NCBI GenBank assembly: GCA_033439685.1
Contig: JAUEDM010000006.1
Coordinates: 3,782,001 to 3,846,000, forward strand
DNA length: 64,000 nucleotides
Direction: 5' to 3'
Origin: Apodospora peruviana
Lineage: Eukaryota; Ascomycota; Sordariomycetes; Sordariales; Lasiosphaeriaceae
Shown here one piece after another: positions 54,315 through 64,000 of this stretch. A program made the position numbers and the translations under genes. Under the pieces are notes generated by a model. It saw only the letters and a list, made by a program, of their open reading frames with translations, had not been told where the DNA came from and did no database searches. Position 1 is the stretch's first letter. Each line of letters starts with the position of its first letter.

Positions 54315-55891
54315 ATGCAGCTGGGAATCCAGGTGGCAGTCGCCCTATGGGCGATGACGGGCCTCTCGCTCGCCCTGGTCGTCTTGCGCCTCTACACGAG
54401 GATACGCATCGTCAAGTTCGTCGGCACCGAAGACTACCTGTTCGCCACGACCGGCCTATTCCTTCTCGTCTTCGCCGCCACCCTCCACGTCTCCGTCCAT
54501 TATGGCCTGGGCCGGAGTCTCTGGGGACTCAGTCTCGACGACTCGTCCAACGCCATCTTCTGGTCCTTTGTCGCCAACACTTTTGCCGTTACCGGCAATG
54601 CGATGGCCAAGCTGTCCATGGGATTCTTCCTGCTACGTGTTGTCCAGCTGCGCGGACAGAAGGTGGTTCTTTGGGTTCTTATCATCGTCACTGCTGGCAC
54701 ATCCATAGCATTGGTCATCATGCTTTGGAACCAAACAACCCCCCGCAAGATGAGTTGGGATCCGCTAAGGACACACGGCACATGGAATATCCAGATTCAA
54801 CCGATGAGCGTTGGCTTGGGAGCTTGGTCAAGTGCTTGCGACTTTTTCTTTGCGATTTTCCCTTGGATGTTTATCTGGTCTCTCCGCATGCCACGCCGAG
54901 AAAAGATCATGTTGGCGGGTGGCATGAGCTTGGGCGTCATGTAAGTCGCCGCTTCAGAGTTGTGATGTAATGTGCCAAACTGACGACAATGTTATCGCAG
55001 AGCTGGAGCTTGCGGAATCGTCCGGACTGTCGTTCTCTCGAGATTAGACGTCATGGACTATACACGTGAGTCCTGACCTCTACCTGCCTCCTCACTACCA
55101 TGGGCTGACAGAAATTGGTTGCAGTAAACTTTGCTCCTTATTACATATGGGCAGGCGCCGAGATCGCCGTCGCCATGGTATGCCTCGGCATTCCGACCCT
55201 CCGACCTCTTTACCTCCGAAACCGCGGCATCAGCGTCGCATACACCGAGGGGGCACTCACCAACCACGACATCGGCAGCGATCCGGAACTCCCACGATTC
55301 ACCATGCTTGACCAAAAAGCACCACCATCACCTCAAACACCGCAACAACCACAGCACATATCACGCCCACCCAGCCCACAGCCAACAGGGGAGAAAGGAA
55401 AACTAGGCCCACACCACATCCGCGACTCCTCCTCCTCACACACCATGGTCGAGTCTGCCCCCAGTCCCGAACCGAAATTCCCGCTATATACAACAGCAGG
55501 AACGATAATACGACCGCCCAGCAGCGCGCATACAAAGAGGAGCAGGAGTGATAGCGTCGACGACATCTTGGGGCTGTACGACGAAAGGAGTCGGAGCAGA
55601 GGCCGAAGCAGGGCCAGCGGGAGGACGACGCCGGGAGTGGTCAACTCGACCAATGACGCAACATGTTTTATTGCCACAGCAAAAGACACTATTAATTATA
55701 ATGACTATTACGACGACAACCACGACGGTAATCGCAGGAAGCCACTTACAGGAGAGGGGATAATATGGGCTCGAAGTGATATTGATGTGCAAGTCACTGA
55801 TCACCACCACGATGTGGATGATCATGCACGCATGGACGTGGAGATGGGTTTGCATAAGAGTGACGTGGACAATTGGCCACTGAGAAGTTGA
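54315..55891 (+). CDS. Rhodopsin-like (PF20684-type) fungal integral membrane protein
   Basis: Three exons (54315-54940, 55001-55065, 55125-55891) give about 485 residues. Seven membrane helices occupy the first 290 residues. Family marks are VVLRLYTRIRIVKFVGTEDY, LHVSVHYGLGRSLWGLS, FWSFVANTFAVTGNAMAKLS, CDFFFAIFPWMFIWSLRMPR, GACGIVRTVVLSRLDVMDYT and NFAPYYIWAGAEIAVAMVCL across intron 2. This is the common fungal domain often labelled rhodopsin, which includes PTH11-related GPCR-like proteins. No CFEM domain and no retinal Lys were noted. The cytosolic tail of about 200 residues is rich in Pro, Ser, His and Asp and looks disordered. A sensory role is inferred. Confidence 0.87.
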
Positions 55892-56556
55892 GACAGCAAC
55901 AGGCCTGGCCGACAATGGTCGTTAGTCGTAGAGGAAAGGTCCTCAGGCTTGGTACCTATAGAAGTTGTTTCTCATTTGTCTGTTTCGGTCACGGTCATCT
56001 GGCGTTGTCTTTGGCGTCGCTTGTTTCGGGGTTGCTTTTATCAGTTTTAGGACAGCACGGAAAGAACTCGAGATAAGACCCGACGCAAGTCAACGGATAT
56101 ACAGATGAAATGGATAGGTGGGAGAGGAGGAGGAACCTAGGAAGGGGAAATGGATGATACCAAAACGACATGGTTAAGCCCGAACACGGGCTTCGGCTTC
56201 GGCCGCAATCTTCCTTTTTTTGTATATAATTATTTAATGACCAGGGAATGCACTGTCCTGAATCGGTTAGTATTCTTTCCGAATGGAGACCTTGTGCAGT
56301 AGAAGGGCATCCGAGTTGTCTGGCTCGGTTTTCTCTATCGCCGAGTCTCTGCAGTTGCTCCCCTCATTGGGCACCCAAGGAACGGGGCCCAACCTGCCGT
56401 GTAACTCGCGATTTTGACAGCTCGCTCTTGCCTGCCGGGCCTACGTACATCCCGGCGGAGATGATAAGATTCACGCTCCTCCCCACCGACCACCGACCTG
56501 GGAACCTTAGGTACAGACAAGCAGGTCCTTTTGAGTTTTTACCAAGTACAACGGTG
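55892..56556. other. Intergenic, nitrilase promoter
   Basis: 3' region of the rhodopsin-like gene and promoter of the nitrilase. The frame at 56248 upstream of the nitrilase ATG has no homology and is not included in the gene. Confidence 0.55.
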
Positions 56557-57616
56557 ATGGTTTCACCGATTCGAGTTGCCGCCTTTCAGGCAGAGCCCGT
56601 CTACCTCGACCTCGCGGCCTCAGTCAAAAAGGCATGCGACCTCATCGGCGAGGCCTCAAAAGGCGGCGCGAAGCTCGTCGCCTTCTCGGAATGCTGGTTG
56701 CCAGGCTACCCAGCATGGATCTGGTGAGTCTTGTCCAACTAGTCCCTTCTTCATCAAATACCTAACAGTCTGCCATGACAGGGCGCGTCCAGTCGACGTC
56801 GAGATGCAGACGCGATACATCACCAACTCGCTCTCAATCCAATCCCCAGAAATGGACGCTCTCAAAACGGCAGCCAAGGAGCACTCGATCGCCGTGGTCA
56901 TGGGCTTTTCGGAACGGAGTTCGAGCCATAGCGTCTACATCTCGCAGGCCATCATCTCGCCGCAGGGGGACCTACTCATGCACCGACGGAAGATCAAGCC
57001 CACGCACATGGAGCGCACGATTTTCGGAGACGGTTCCGGCCGAGATCTTAATAATGTTGTTGAGGTCGATTTTGGTGTCGAATATGGTAAGATCAAGGTC
57101 GGATCCCTCGCCTGCTGGGAGCACACGCAGCCGCTGCTCAAGTACCACACCATTTCCCAAGGAGAGGCCATCCACGTCGCCATGTGGCCGCCCCTTGCAC
57201 CATCGACCGGAATCGACGACCCCGGGCTGTGGAGCATGTCGGCTGAGGGATGTCAGAGTCTGTCGCAGACGTACGCCGTCGAGAGCGCCGCGTACGTACT
57301 GCATGCCAGTGCCGTGTGTAATCAGGAAAGCATCGAGAGACTCAAGACGCAGGAGGGAATTGTGTGTCGCCAGCCTGGCGGGGGGCACAGCTGTGTCATT
57401 GGTCCGGACGGGCGGCGGCTCACAAACCCTATCGGGGACGGGACGGGCACGAGCGAGGGGATTGTGTATGCCGATTTGGATCTTGGGAAGACGGTGGCGA
57501 CTAGGGGTTTCTTGGATATTGTTGGGCACTATAGTCGGCCTGATCTGCTGTGGTTGGGGGTTGATAAACGGCAGAAGGAGGTTGTTGTTAGTGATGCGGA
57601 TCGCGGAAAGCAGTAG
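56557..57616 (+). CDS. Nitrilase (carbon-nitrogen hydrolase)
   Basis: Two exons (56557-56723 and 56782-57616) give about 333 residues. The catalytic triad of the nitrilase superfamily is visible: Glu about 45 in LVAFSECWLPGYPAWIW, Lys about 128 in HRRKIKPTHMERTIFGDG, and nucleophile Cys about 167 in GSLACWEHTQPLLKYHTISQ. CVIGPDGRRL and LDIVGHYSRPDLLWL near the end are typical of fungal nitrilases. It converts organic nitriles to carboxylic acids and ammonia, sometimes also forming amides. It acts in the cytosol, probably as large helical oligomers (family knowledge). The aldoxime dehydratase gene 2 kb downstream would supply nitrile substrate, so the pair suggests an arylacetaldoxime to arylacetic acid route. 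Confidence 0.9.
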
Positions 57617-57926
57617 CCACTCGAGGATGCTAGACTTGGCTGGACCGCTCTGCCGAAACTCAAGCAGGAGGGTCAGCATGCATTCGTATAAGGGGGCGAC
57701 GGGGAGGGTTTTGAGGTTGATGAGGGAAGAGTTCTGGAGAGGAGGTTAAGATTAAGGCGGCGGGAGAGGGGAGTGAAGACGCTGGACTATTTGCTGTATG
57801 TGATGTCGCTGGCGGTGAAGAGGGCAGCTGTCACGGATTCCCTGACCATAATATTATTCCATTTTTGCTTTCACCTCTTTCAGAAAGCTTATGTGCTGAT
57901 GATATTCTCGCACGTGCTACATCACC
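57617..57926. other. Intergenic between convergent genes
   Basis: 3' regions of the nitrilase and the GPI-anchored protein. Nothing recognised. Confidence 0.5.
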
Positions 57927-58862
57927 TCATATTGCGAACTGAATACCTTGAGTCAAGCCAAACATCGTAGCCACCAAGCCGACCTTCACAAAAAGTCGAC
58001 AAGAATAGCTCGCCATCGTGTTCGCGGGTGTGGCCGAGCTTCCTGAACTGGACCCGGAAGGATCCCCCGTCGTAACTGGCGCCCCCTCAACCCAGGTCAT
58101 GATGCTAGAAACCTTCCGTGCCTGCTCGGGACTAAGCGTGACACGACAGGGATCGGCCGACTCGGTTGCAGTCTTCGTTGCCCAACAGGCTTTCGGTGTA
58201 GACGTCGGTATCACCCAGCTGACAAGGGACGACCCCGTGGCATTAAAGCTTGCTTGCGCGGCCACGGCTGCGCAAGGTGTGGGCTTCAGGTCTGGCCAGG
58301 GTGCGTCGTCGGCCACAGTGAAGGTAAAGTTTCCTTCCCCTACCCACGTTCCCAGGAAGCTATTACCGGACTCGTTGCCGCATGTCGGCCCAGTTGAGAC
58401 ATGCCAGGAGAAGATGTATTCGCCCGACGGCATCGGCTTGCTTGGGAGGCCTACGGCCCCGCTCTGGTCGCCGGTGCCGGAATAGAGGTACTGGTGCGTC
58501 AGGCCGATGTAGAGATCATCGCTGTCCTGGAGGTCGTGCCTTGCGTAGATGCCAAGTTTACCTTCGACGGATCCGATGTTGCCGAAGGAGACAAACTTCC
58601 AGAAATTGCCGGTTGGGTCGTGTTCAGGCGACCGTGCCTGCCATTCGAGGCGCCATCCGTATCGGTGCGCGGCGAGCTTGTTCTGGACGGCGACGACGAC
58701 GGCAATGCCACGGTCGACGTTGACACGATAGCGACCTCCAGGGGTGGGCGAAATGATGTCGACCTCGTAGGATGTGTTGGAGAGGTTGGCCGCCTGGCAG
58801 AGACTTAAACATGGCCAGAGTGATGCGGCTAGGAAGACGGAGAGAAGGGTGCGGGCGGCCAT
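57927..58862 (-). CDS. GPI-anchored secreted protein (DUF7136-like)
   Basis: A 311-residue intronless frame. Signal peptide MAARTLLSVFLAASLWPCLS, then a beta-rich domain (ISPTPGGRYRVNVDRGIAVV, WRLEWQARSPEHDPTGNFWK, YIFSWHVSTGPTCGNESGNS) with paired cysteines. A Ser/Gly-rich linker (GSSSGSSATPAN) and a hydrophobic tail (LFVKVGLVATMFGLTQGIQF) end it, as in GPI-anchored cell-wall proteins. The domain pattern resembles the fungal DUF7136 family, but I hold that name loosely. N-glycosylation sequons are present. The start at 58862 is chosen because it gives the signal peptide, although the frame is open further upstream. It is embedded between the nitrilase and the aldoxime dehydratase, probably without functional connection. 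Confidence 0.75.
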   Translation of the reverse strand: MAARTLLSVFLAASLWPCLSLCQAANLSNTSYEVDIISPTPGGRYRVNVDRGIAVVVAVQNKLAAHRYGWRLEWQARSPEHDPTGNFWKFVSFGNIGSVEGKLGIYARHDLQDSDDLYIGLTHQYLYSGTGDQSGAVGLPSKPMPSGEYIFSWHVSTGPTCGNESGNSFLGTWVGEGNFTFTVADDAPWPDLKPTPCAAVAAQASFNATGSSLVSWVIPTSTPKACWATKTATESADPCRVTLSPEQARKVSSIMTWVEGAPVTTGDPSGSSSGSSATPANTMASYSCRLFVKVGLVATMFGLTQGIQFAI

Positions 58863-59764
58863 TTGGGAAGCACGGCGCCGAGGTTCAGGATACACCCGCG
58901 GCGCGCTTGGCTTGGTGTTGATGGGGAAATTCAATGGTCGCGTCGCAACTCGCAAGGTTCCATCAGGCAGCCAAATTTGGCTGATCCTTTGGCGAGTGGA
59001 GAATCCTTTGGCAAGTGGAGAGTTCAGTTCCGAGAGTTGGCCATGGCCTATCACAGCCCGCAGAAGGATCTCGGGAATAACAGAATGAGACAATGCCTGA
59101 GGTACCTAGGTACTTGACTCGCTTGCATGTTAACAGCACCACAAAGTACTCTGTACTCCCCGGCAGATGGAGATATCAGTATCATTAGATGAGGCTCAAT
59201 GTTTACCTTTTTCTTTCACCGAGGAGCCTGCACCAAGGAGCCCGCACCAAGGAAAGCCCAACGAACAGTCTGGCAGAGCAGCAGCCCTTCAGGACGTTGA
59301 TTGATAAGGTAACTCGGAACCGTGTCATTCATTCATTATCCATGGCACTTCAAGTTGCTAGCAAGCCCGAGTGAAGTACGGAGTACGCTTTTTGACTTCT
59401 CCCCAGAAACCCAACGACGAAACATTGCAGCCAGCTAGACCTACAACCAAAAGCAGTGTATTTGCAGGATCCATCCCTCTTCCTCGACCTTCGATGACAT
59501 GCACCTCAGCTGGTGGCTGAGGCTGCACGTTCTCAGAGCGGGGAAGTAGCCATACGAAGATCAGGACTCGACTCTCGGGAGCTGCCTGTACCACCACACC
59601 AGACATGAGAGACTTGGGCCGAAACTGGGCTCCAAGTTGTTAATACCTGAGCATGGAGTGTGAAAGCACTTGAGGACCCGAGGATCACATCTCCTTTTTT
59701 TTAATACTCTGGTGTGGTTATCAGAAGTTGATCCACCGATACAACGGCATATCACGGCTTCACC
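58863..59764. other. Divergent intergenic region, 0.9 kb
   Basis: Promoters of the GPI-anchored protein and the aldoxime dehydratase. A palindromic tacctaggta core lies near 59103. No other feature. Confidence 0.5.
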
Positions 59765-60910
59765 ATGTCAGCTTCAGCGATAGCAGATCATCTCAAGTGC
59801 CCTCGTACTCGACCGGCCGAGCTACCGGACCCCGAGTTCCAGCCGCCGTACCCGAGCTTCAGCATCAGGTTCTCCTCGAACGTCTCCCAGCTCGTCATGG
59901 CCATCATCGGAGCGCAGCACGAAACCGCCTCGGATGCCGCCGCCGTTCAAGCCTCCCGCTCAACCCTCTCGAACTTTTTGACGTCCCCAAAGAGCAACAC
60001 TCCTCCGTCTTTCCACGAGTGGGCCTCGGTCACCGACAACATGGGGTTCTACAACATCTCGGCCCTGGCCTACTGGCCCAGCAAGGCCGCCTACGAGTCC
60101 TGGGCCGATCAGTCGGGGTTCCGAGCCTGGTGGCAGGGGCTCGATTGCCCAGAGGAGGAGAGCAGCAATGGCTGGTTCATCGAGGTCTTCTTGCCGACCA
60201 CGGACCGCTTCGAGACCCTTTTCAACAACGATACCGCTCGCGAAGGCGCCGCCCACATGGGCCGGTGCATGAGTGAGGAAGTCCGGGAGCACGGGTACTG
60301 GGGTAGCATGCGCGACCGGATTCCTTTGGCGCAGACTGATGGGTTAGCCGGCGCTGGCACGCTGCTCAAGGCGTCGTCGCCCCCTGACCCTAACAGCGTC
60401 GTCGCTACCACCACCACCACCACCACAAGAAACAGAGTTGTCGTCCCAGGAAGAAAAAACCTCGCCGTCATTCGCTCCGGGCAGGACTGGCTTGACACCA
60501 CGCCCGAGGAGCGGACGCTGTACCTCGATACCATGCACCCGGTGCTGATCAAAGGGATGGATTTCCTCCGCGATTATGGTGATGAGATAGGCTGCTACAG
60601 CTGTCGCTTCATGGAGATCGTCGACTCGAAGACTGCCAGACCAGACGGCATTGATCGCACATTTGGGCTGGCGTACTTTGACGAACTTGCTTCGCTGGAG
60701 AGGTGGTGCAGGGAACACCCGACGCATCTGGCCATCTTTGGGGGATTCTTCAAGTACGCCAAGAAGCTGGATAATCACGTCACGCTGCGCGTGTTTCATG
60801 AGGTTATGGTGCTGCAGCCTGATCAGCAGTACTTTGAGTATGTCGGGTGTCATCCTGGGACGGGCATGCTCGCGACTGTGGACAGAGCAGGGGCCAAGGA
60901 AGAGATATAA
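59765..60910 (+). CDS. Aldoxime dehydratase (phenylacetaldoxime dehydratase-like)
   Basis: A 381-residue intronless frame. Features of haem-containing aldoxime dehydratases: the N-terminal PAELPDPEFQPPYPSFSIRF, MAIIGAQH, NMGFYNISALAYWPSKAAYE and GWFIEVFLPTTDRFETLF. Then HGYWGSMRDRIPLAQTDGL, LAVIRSGQDWLDTTPEERTL, MDFLRDYGDEIGCYSCRFM, FGLAYFDELASLERWCREHP and THLAIFGGFFKYAK. The end THLRV-type strand reads VTLRVFHEVMVLQ. The family dehydrates aldoximes (R-CH=NOH) to nitriles using ferrous haem, with a proximal and a distal His. The His in HPTHLAIF and in RVFHEVMV are the candidates. A poly-Thr stretch (about 60408-60429) is an unusual insertion. Functional coupling with the nitrilase at 56557 is likely. 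Confidence 0.9.
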   Translation: MSASAIADHLKCPRTRPAELPDPEFQPPYPSFSIRFSSNVSQLVMAIIGAQHETASDAAAVQASRSTLSNFLTSPKSNTPPSFHEWASVTDNMGFYNISALAYWPSKAAYESWADQSGFRAWWQGLDCPEEESSNGWFIEVFLPTTDRFETLFNNDTAREGAAHMGRCMSEEVREHGYWGSMRDRIPLAQTDGLAGAGTLLKASSPPDPNSVVATTTTTTTRNRVVVPGRKNLAVIRSGQDWLDTTPEERTLYLDTMHPVLIKGMDFLRDYGDEIGCYSCRFMEIVDSKTARPDGIDRTFGLAYFDELASLERWCREHPTHLAIFGGFFKYAKKLDNHVTLRVFHEVMVLQPDQQYFEYVGCHPGTGMLATVDRAGAKEEI

Positions 60911-61527
60911 GAACCAGGAGTTTATCTTATCTTCCTATCTTGTCGATAACAGATATCAGTTCGTCTAAATTCAGATGTCGGGTTTTTGCACAGCCCCCTT
61001 TCAAGTTCCCCTGTCTCGTCCCCTTACGGTTAGAGTTAGGTGGGAGTGGGGCTGATGCGAGCAGGATCACTTACCGTAGATCTTTAGGCTGACACAAAGA
61101 TGCCGCAGCATCGTTGCGAAATGAACGGACTTCCTAGTGCTACGGTACAGCCTTGATAACTCTAATTTTCCCCCGGGATTTGCGTTACCTTCCATGGACA
61201 CGGCTCTGGTAGTCCTCAAGGAGAGCCTCAGTCTAGCGAATCTGGCCAATGGCGACTCGATCCGAGTTTCTTCAGCCTGCACGCTAGAAACGGCGATCAT
61301 TATCACGGATCACGGATCAGTTGTCTAACTGGCATCCTGGTGGTTTGATATCGCGATGGAGCGCGGCACGGTGGCAGTAATTAAAAACTTCATATAATGC
61401 CATCTTCCTCCTCTCCCAGCCAGATATCATCAAAACAACTTCTCAACTTCTTTATCAACCACCAGCAGCCCGACATCTCATCGTCTTCTCTTCTGTTTTC
61501 CATCCAAACTCATCCCCACAATCCACC
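60911..61527. other. Intergenic, promoter of second RTA1 gene
   Basis: 3' region of the dehydratase and promoter of the next gene. Pyrimidine- and CCA-rich leader at about 61420-61527. Confidence 0.55.
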
Positions 61528-62754
61528 ATGGCACCACCACCAACCATGACAAGCACCACCTCCGCGATGCCATCGGCAACCCGTCTACCAACCTACGCAG
61601 AGCTCCACCTCCCCAAGCGCCCCGACGGCAAACCAGACTACAGCCTCTGCACGGGCGACGAGCAAGCCGCGAAGCTGTGCGGTCCTTACACGGAATCCCT
61701 TTTCTTGTATCGCATCTGGCTGGCGCCCAACGCCCTCTTCATCGCCGTCTTTTTGCTGTCACTCATCCATTTCGCCGTCATATGGTTCTGGACCAAGCGC
61801 CGCGGCACTTCGTTTTTCGTGTCCATGACGCTGGGTCTGCTCACAGAAGTGATCGGCTACATCGGCCGCGTGATGGGCTGGCAGAACCAGTGGAACAACG
61901 GCGCTTTCCTCATGCAAATCTGCTGTTTGACCATCGGTCCTGCGTTCCTGGCGGCGGGCATCTATTTCTGTCTTTCCAGAATCGTTAATGTCTATGGGCG
62001 GGAGAACTCGAGGATTCCGCCTGAGTGGTTGCCCAAGATTGTATGTTTTCCCCTCAACTCTCTGCCATGCAAATTCAATGCTAACGAGGGGAATTAGTTC
62101 ATCCCCTGCGACGTCGTCTCGCTCATCCTGCAAGCCGCCGGCGGCGCCATCGCGTCCATCAACTCGTCCAAGAACCCGTCGGCGACCAACACGGGAAAAA
62201 ACATCATGGTTGCGGGCTTAGCATTCCAGATCGTTGTGCTGGTGGCGTTTTTTGCCGTGGTAGTCGACCTTGGGTTCCGCATCTATCGCCGGCACGGCAC
62301 TTTGGGGTCTTACGCCGCGTTCGACCAGAACCCGCAGCTCGTCGCGCTGCGCCACTCCAACTACTTCAGGGGTTTCCTCGCTGCGCTGGTTCTCAGCGCC
62401 GTCGCCATCTTTTGGAGGAGCTGTTATCGCGTCGCTGAGCTAAAAGACGGGTTCACGGGCGAGATGATGAAGCACCAGGGGCAGTTCGTCGCCTTCGAGG
62501 GGTGCATGATTGTGTTTGCTGTCGTGGTTCTCAACGTGTTCCACCCGGCTTTGGTGTTTGGGGCGCTGATTGATGGGGAGCTTAAAGGGAACGGTACCAG
62601 TGTGGGGAGGAAGGGGGCAGAGAAGCTCATGAGCCAGAGCGGCGGCGAGAGTGATTATGAGGAGGTCCCGAACCCCCGTGCTGCGCAGCCGTATGACTCG
62701 TACGAGTTTAGGGATATGCGGGTCCAACAGCATGAAGCTGGTCGGCCTGTGTAA
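61528..62754 (+). CDS. RTA1-like membrane protein (second copy)
   Basis: Two exons (61528-62040 and 62098-62754) give about 389 residues. RTA1-family marks are YRIWLAPNALFIAVFLLSLI, EVIGYIGRVMGWQNQWNNGA, QICCLTIGPAFLAAGIYFCL, IPCDVVSLILQAAGGAIAS across the intron, WRSCYRVAELKDGFTGEMMK and VVVLNVFHPALVFG. Seven membrane helices are visible, with a longer N-terminus and an acidic C-terminal tail than the copy at 24575. The two share family signatures but little else and are not recent duplicates. Proposed roles in the family are lipid translocation or resistance to membrane-active compounds. Function here is unknown. Confidence 0.9.
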
Positions 62755-63164
62755 ATGTACTGGTGATTATTATCGGGAGAGAGGGAGGCGTTGAGAGTGG
62801 GTTTTTTGTACCTTATTTGGGAAGGACATTTTGGATATATCCATTTGGGATAGAATTGGGACTTACATAATCATGATTGGGACAATAGACGGGCATTGAT
62901 GGGTTTCTGGTTTCACATACATGGGGCTTTCCTCACAAAGCTTCTTACAGGCTTTCACGTGTCGCCTCTTCGAACCTGCTTTCCGTGACATTGAAATGTG
63001 CGTCTTCAGCTCCTGAGTCCTCTGTCTGGCTGATGCCGAGTTTGAGATGGTGTGGGTTTCTTGTCTTCACACATCATCCTAGGGCCCATTTCTTGCCCGA
63101 CCATGTAAGCCCAACCAAGCTCCTCGACGAAATCCCGTGTTACCTGCGCCGCGGCGCATTCGGT
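62755..63164. other. Intergenic between convergent genes
   Basis: 3' regions of the RTA1 gene and the small secreted protein gene. Nothing recognised. Confidence 0.5.
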
Positions 63165-63620
63165 TCACAGAAGGCCACACCTCTCTACCCGCGCGCTGTA
63201 CCACAGAAGAGTGTCGAAGCACTCGCCGGTTACAAGGGCGCTGCGTACGTCGTTACAGTTCTCTCCCTGGTAGATGGCCACTTTTGTTTCGGGTGTCAGT
63301 TTTAGCAGGACAGTACAAGTACCTAGGGACATACATATGCCGCAATATTGAATCAACACCTCGACGTTTTGCCCGGGGAGGTGGAAGCAGCCGCCGATGG
63401 GGATGTCGTACGCGGTGGAGTTATCGACATCGTGGCACCCCCTTTGCTGTCCCGCCGCGTGCGAGCGGATGACGGCCCCGATGATGGGAGTCTCCTTTCT
63501 TGGGGGTTGAGGGGCAACTAGCGTGGAAGCCCTATTGTCGAAAGGGACCTGGTTGACGGGGATTGCGCTGGCGGTACCCAGGATCCATGCGGCAACGGAG
63601 ACGGTCGCGAGAAGTTTCAT
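63165..63620 (-). CDS. Small secreted protein
   Basis: The ATG at 63620 opens a clear signal peptide (MKLLATVSVAAWILGTASA). The rest has CHDVDNSTAYDIPIGGCFHL, then GENCNDVRSALVTGECFDTL with spaced cysteines. The frame is open throughout (151 residues). A 54-bp segment (63334-63281) has GTATGT at one end, AAAAG at the other and a branch-point-like actgac, and its removal keeps the frame. The spliced product would be about 133 residues. I favour the spliced form because the segment reads as low-complexity protein. Extracellular. The Cys pattern resembles small fungal secreted proteins in general, with no named family recognised. Confidence 0.65.
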   Translation of the reverse strand: MKLLATVSVAAWILGTASAIPVNQVPFDNRASTLVAPQPPRKETPIIGAVIRSHAAGQQRGCHDVDNSTAYDIPIGGCFHLPGQNVEVLIQYCGICMSLGTCTVLLKLTPETKVAIYQGENCNDVRSALVTGECFDTLLWYSARVERCGLL

Positions 63621-64000
63621 CTTGCGGTTGGTTAATAGTACTGATTCCTGGCGCGCAGTGGGAGGACGAACTTCAAGCCGGATGCTGTTGTAGGTTAGTA
63701 AGGGGTTATGAGGGATTTGTGAGAGACTTTAACTGCCGATGTGGCTGATCTGTGGGAGCTGAAGACTGCATGCGTGATCCTCAGTTTGGGGGAATTGTGG
63801 CTGGCTTATCTACCAATGATTGAGCTGTAGATTCGAAACGGGACCTTTGGCTACAGTGAGAAAGTACACCTCGTTGAATGATAGATGGGTTGACACTGAT
63901 AAGAATAAAAAAGGACCGAGCCAAGTAGACAGATTCCCTGGTGGTTATAAAAGGTAAATACCTTATATACACGTAGGTCAGATTGTGATCGAAGCCGAAG
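63621..64000. other. Window end, promoter of the small secreted protein
   Basis: Likely promoter and leader. The minus frame at 63781-63972 has no motif. Confidence 0.5.

Noticed and set aside
54347..54970. Second long plus-strand frame inside the rhodopsin-like gene
   Set aside because: An out-of-frame shadow with Arg/His-rich composition; the other frame has the family motifs.

Overview
The window looks like chromosomal DNA of a filamentous ascomycete (Pezizomycotina). Genes carry short introns of about 52-76 bp with GT..AG ends. The gene families are typical of moulds: HET domain, RTA1, rhodopsin-like (PF20684-type) membrane protein, NCS1 permease, DUF1996, wax-synthase-type acyltransferases and many P450s. 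A degraded pogo/Fot1-like transposase is present. Coordinates of spliced genes were worked out by hand from splice signals, reading-frame continuity and family motifs.

Left part (1-22 kb) is largely a gene graveyard. It holds broken copies of a P450, a small Cys-rich secreted protein, a DUF1996 protein, a pogo-type transposase, a HET-protein tail, an MFS transporter, a homogentisate 1,2-dioxygenase (with an in-frame 12-bp repeat expansion), a second P450 with a large internal deletion, and the tail of a NACHT-type protein. Scattered among them are apparently intact genes: a secreted protein with a Kex2-like site, a full HET-domain gene, an NCS1 permease, a CYTH-like protein, a SnoaL/NTF2-like protein and a tRNA-His with an intron.

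Middle part (22.8-51.4 kb) starts with a large membrane protein and an RTA1 protein. An apparently intact tailoring-enzyme cluster follows: five P450s (26.6-28.4, 28.8-30.5, 35.5-37.3, 41.4-43.1 and 44.0-45.7 kb), two wax-synthase/TRI7-like membrane O-acyltransferases (33.7-35.0 and 39.6-40.9 kb), a sulfotransferase-like P-loop protein with a C-terminal membrane anchor (32.2-33.1 kb) and an UNC-93-like MFS transporter (47.6-49.0 kb). An APH-like kinase lies at the edge. I see no polyketide synthase, NRPS, terpene cyclase, prenyltransferase or pathway regulator. The cluster therefore looks like a late-stage oxidation and acylation set acting on a lipophilic scaffold (terpenoid, meroterpenoid or sterol by analogy) made elsewhere. 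That role is inference.

Right part (51.4-64 kb) has tRNA-like tandem sequences and a rhodopsin-like membrane protein. It also has a nitrilase and a phenylacetaldoxime-dehydratase-type enzyme flanking a GPI-anchored secreted protein. The two enzymes form a credible aldoxime to nitrile to carboxylic acid route. A second RTA1 protein and a small secreted protein end the window.
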